Positions 22,721 through 23,267 of a stretch of 23,267 nucleotides of DNA are shown piece after piece; positions within the stretch are counted from its first letter, which is position 1; each line of letters begins with the position of its first letter. The DNA lies in assembly GCA_000961805.1 (NCBI GenBank), contig LADV01000342.1, forward strand, positions 1 through 23,267. Reading direction: 5' to 3'. The DNA comes from Peptococcaceae bacterium BRH_c23. Lineage in GTDB: Bacteria > Bacillota_B > Desulfitobacteriia > Desulfitobacteriales > Desulfitobacteriaceae. Below the pieces are notes generated by a model. That model was given only the letters and a program-made list of their open reading frames with translations, was not told the origin of the DNA and made no database searches. The position numbers and the translations under genes are program-made.

Positions 22721-23267
22721 ATGATTGAAGGTTATAAACAATTAGACCCCAGTAATGCCTATTTAATCACCGGTGGTGCTGGATTCATCGGATTTTTCCT
22801 GTCTAAGAAGCTGTTGGAGCATGGATGCAGAGTCGTTGGAATTGATAATATGAACGACTATTATGATGTGAATTTAAAGTATAGCAGATTGAAACAGTTG
22901 GAAGGATATGACCGCTATACCTTTATCAAAGGGGACATCTCTGACAAAGACACTGTCACGAACGTCTTTGAAGACTACAAGCCAAACATTATCATGAATC
23001 TGGCAGCTCAAGCAGGAGTTCGCTACAGTATAGAAAATCCTGATTCCTATATTCAGAGCAACATCATCGGATTTTATAATATTTTAGAGGCCTGTCGTCA
23101 TAACTCGGTCGATCATTTAGTCTACGCATCCTCCAGTTCCGTTTATGGAGCGAATACGAAAGTACCGTTCTCAACCGATGATCAGGTCGACAATCCCGTT
23201 TCGCTTTACGCGGCTACTAAAAAATCAAATGAGTTGATGGCGCATACCTATAGCCAATTATACGGCA
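22721..23267 (+). CDS. UDP-glucuronate 4-epimerase family, 3' part beyond the window
   Basis: An open frame begins at ATG 22721 (AAAAGGAG upstream) and runs without a stop to the window end, giving the first 182 residues. It is a short-chain dehydrogenase-type NAD epimerase: GGAGFIG at 18-24, IDNMNDYYDVNLKYSRL, NLAAQAGVRYSIENP, YASSSSVYG with the catalytic Ser region and SLYAATKKSNE with the YxxxK pair. The 'DNMNDYYDVxLK' and 'AAQAGVRYS' wording is that of CapI/LspL-type enzymes making UDP-galacturonate from UDP-glucuronate. This fits directly behind the UDP-glucose dehydrogenase and indicates galacturonic acid in the polymer. Confidence 0.9.
   Translation, partial: MIEGYKQLDPSNAYLITGGAGFIGFFLSKKLLEHGCRVVGIDNMNDYYDVNLKYSRLKQLEGYDRYTFIKGDISDKDTVTNVFEDYKPNIIMNLAAQAGVRYSIENPDSYIQSNIIGFYNILEACRHNSVDHLVYASSSSVYGANTKVPFSTDDQVDNPVSLYAATKKSNELMAHTYSQLYG

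Overview
The window is one exopolysaccharide (EPS) or capsule locus of a low-to-moderate-GC Firmicute. It has a complete ComX/ComQ/ComP/ComA-type pheromone quorum-sensing cassette in its middle. The Gram-positive type bacterial tyrosine kinase pair, the CWB2 cell-wall repeat protein, strong GGAGG-type ribosome binding sites and the isoprenyl-pheromone system all point to Firmicutes. A spore-forming Clostridia member of the Desulfosporosinus/Desulfitobacterium kind is my best guess, but that is inference and not certain.

Layout. Positions 1-46 are a perfect palindrome, probably the terminator of an upstream gene. Positions 138-219 are an activator-type promoter with two tandem dyad operators. 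It is followed by a leader of about 275 nt and a secreted Ig-like-domain protein (502-1632) with its own terminator. A second block encodes a CWB2 cell-wall protein (1803-3230), a Wzz-like polysaccharide co-polymerase (3273-3965) and a BY-kinase (3987-4697). Next comes the quorum-sensing cassette in the order comX (4882), comQ (5096), comP (6039), comA (8450), closed by a strong hairpin at 9157-9199. Immediately after it is a second copy of the tandem-operator promoter (9218-9298), whose leader holds a 44-codon ORF overlapping the next gene. From there a long, tightly packed polysaccharide operon runs off the window end. It holds an initiating sugar-1-phosphate transferase, a PssD/PssE (Alg14/Alg13-like) glycosyltransferase pair, a membrane O-acyltransferase, a hexapeptide acetyltransferase, a beta-propeller-like protein, a GT2 glycosyltransferase, a Wzy polymerase, a polysaccharide pyruvyl transferase, a Wzx flippase, an FrhB-type Fe-S protein, a UDP-glucose 6-dehydrogenase and a partial UDP-glucuronate 4-epimerase.

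How it may work. Lipid-linked repeat units would be started, extended, decorated with acetyl and ketal-pyruvyl groups, flipped by Wzx and polymerised by Wzy under control of the Wzz/BY-kinase pair. UDP-GlcA and UDP-GalA supply would make the polymer acidic. The two promoters share nearly the same 80 bp: two CCTGTAG dyads 34-35 bp apart, a fixed 39 bp step from the second dyad to TATAAT, and no usable -35 box. They flank the ComXQPA cassette. The simplest reading is that phosphorylated ComA (a NarL/LuxR-type regulator) binds these dyads, so that cell density switches on the matrix polysaccharide and a secreted protein together. This link is inferred from position and architecture, not proven.

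The sugar-specific section (about 10.9-21.2 kb, most strongly 14.9-21.2 kb) is visibly more AT-rich than its flanks, as expected of an exchanged serotype-like cassette. A duplicated 3' gene end on both sides of the O-acyltransferase gene (11875-11918 and 12990-13038) looks like a recombination scar. I found no tRNA, rRNA, insertion sequence or CRISPR array.
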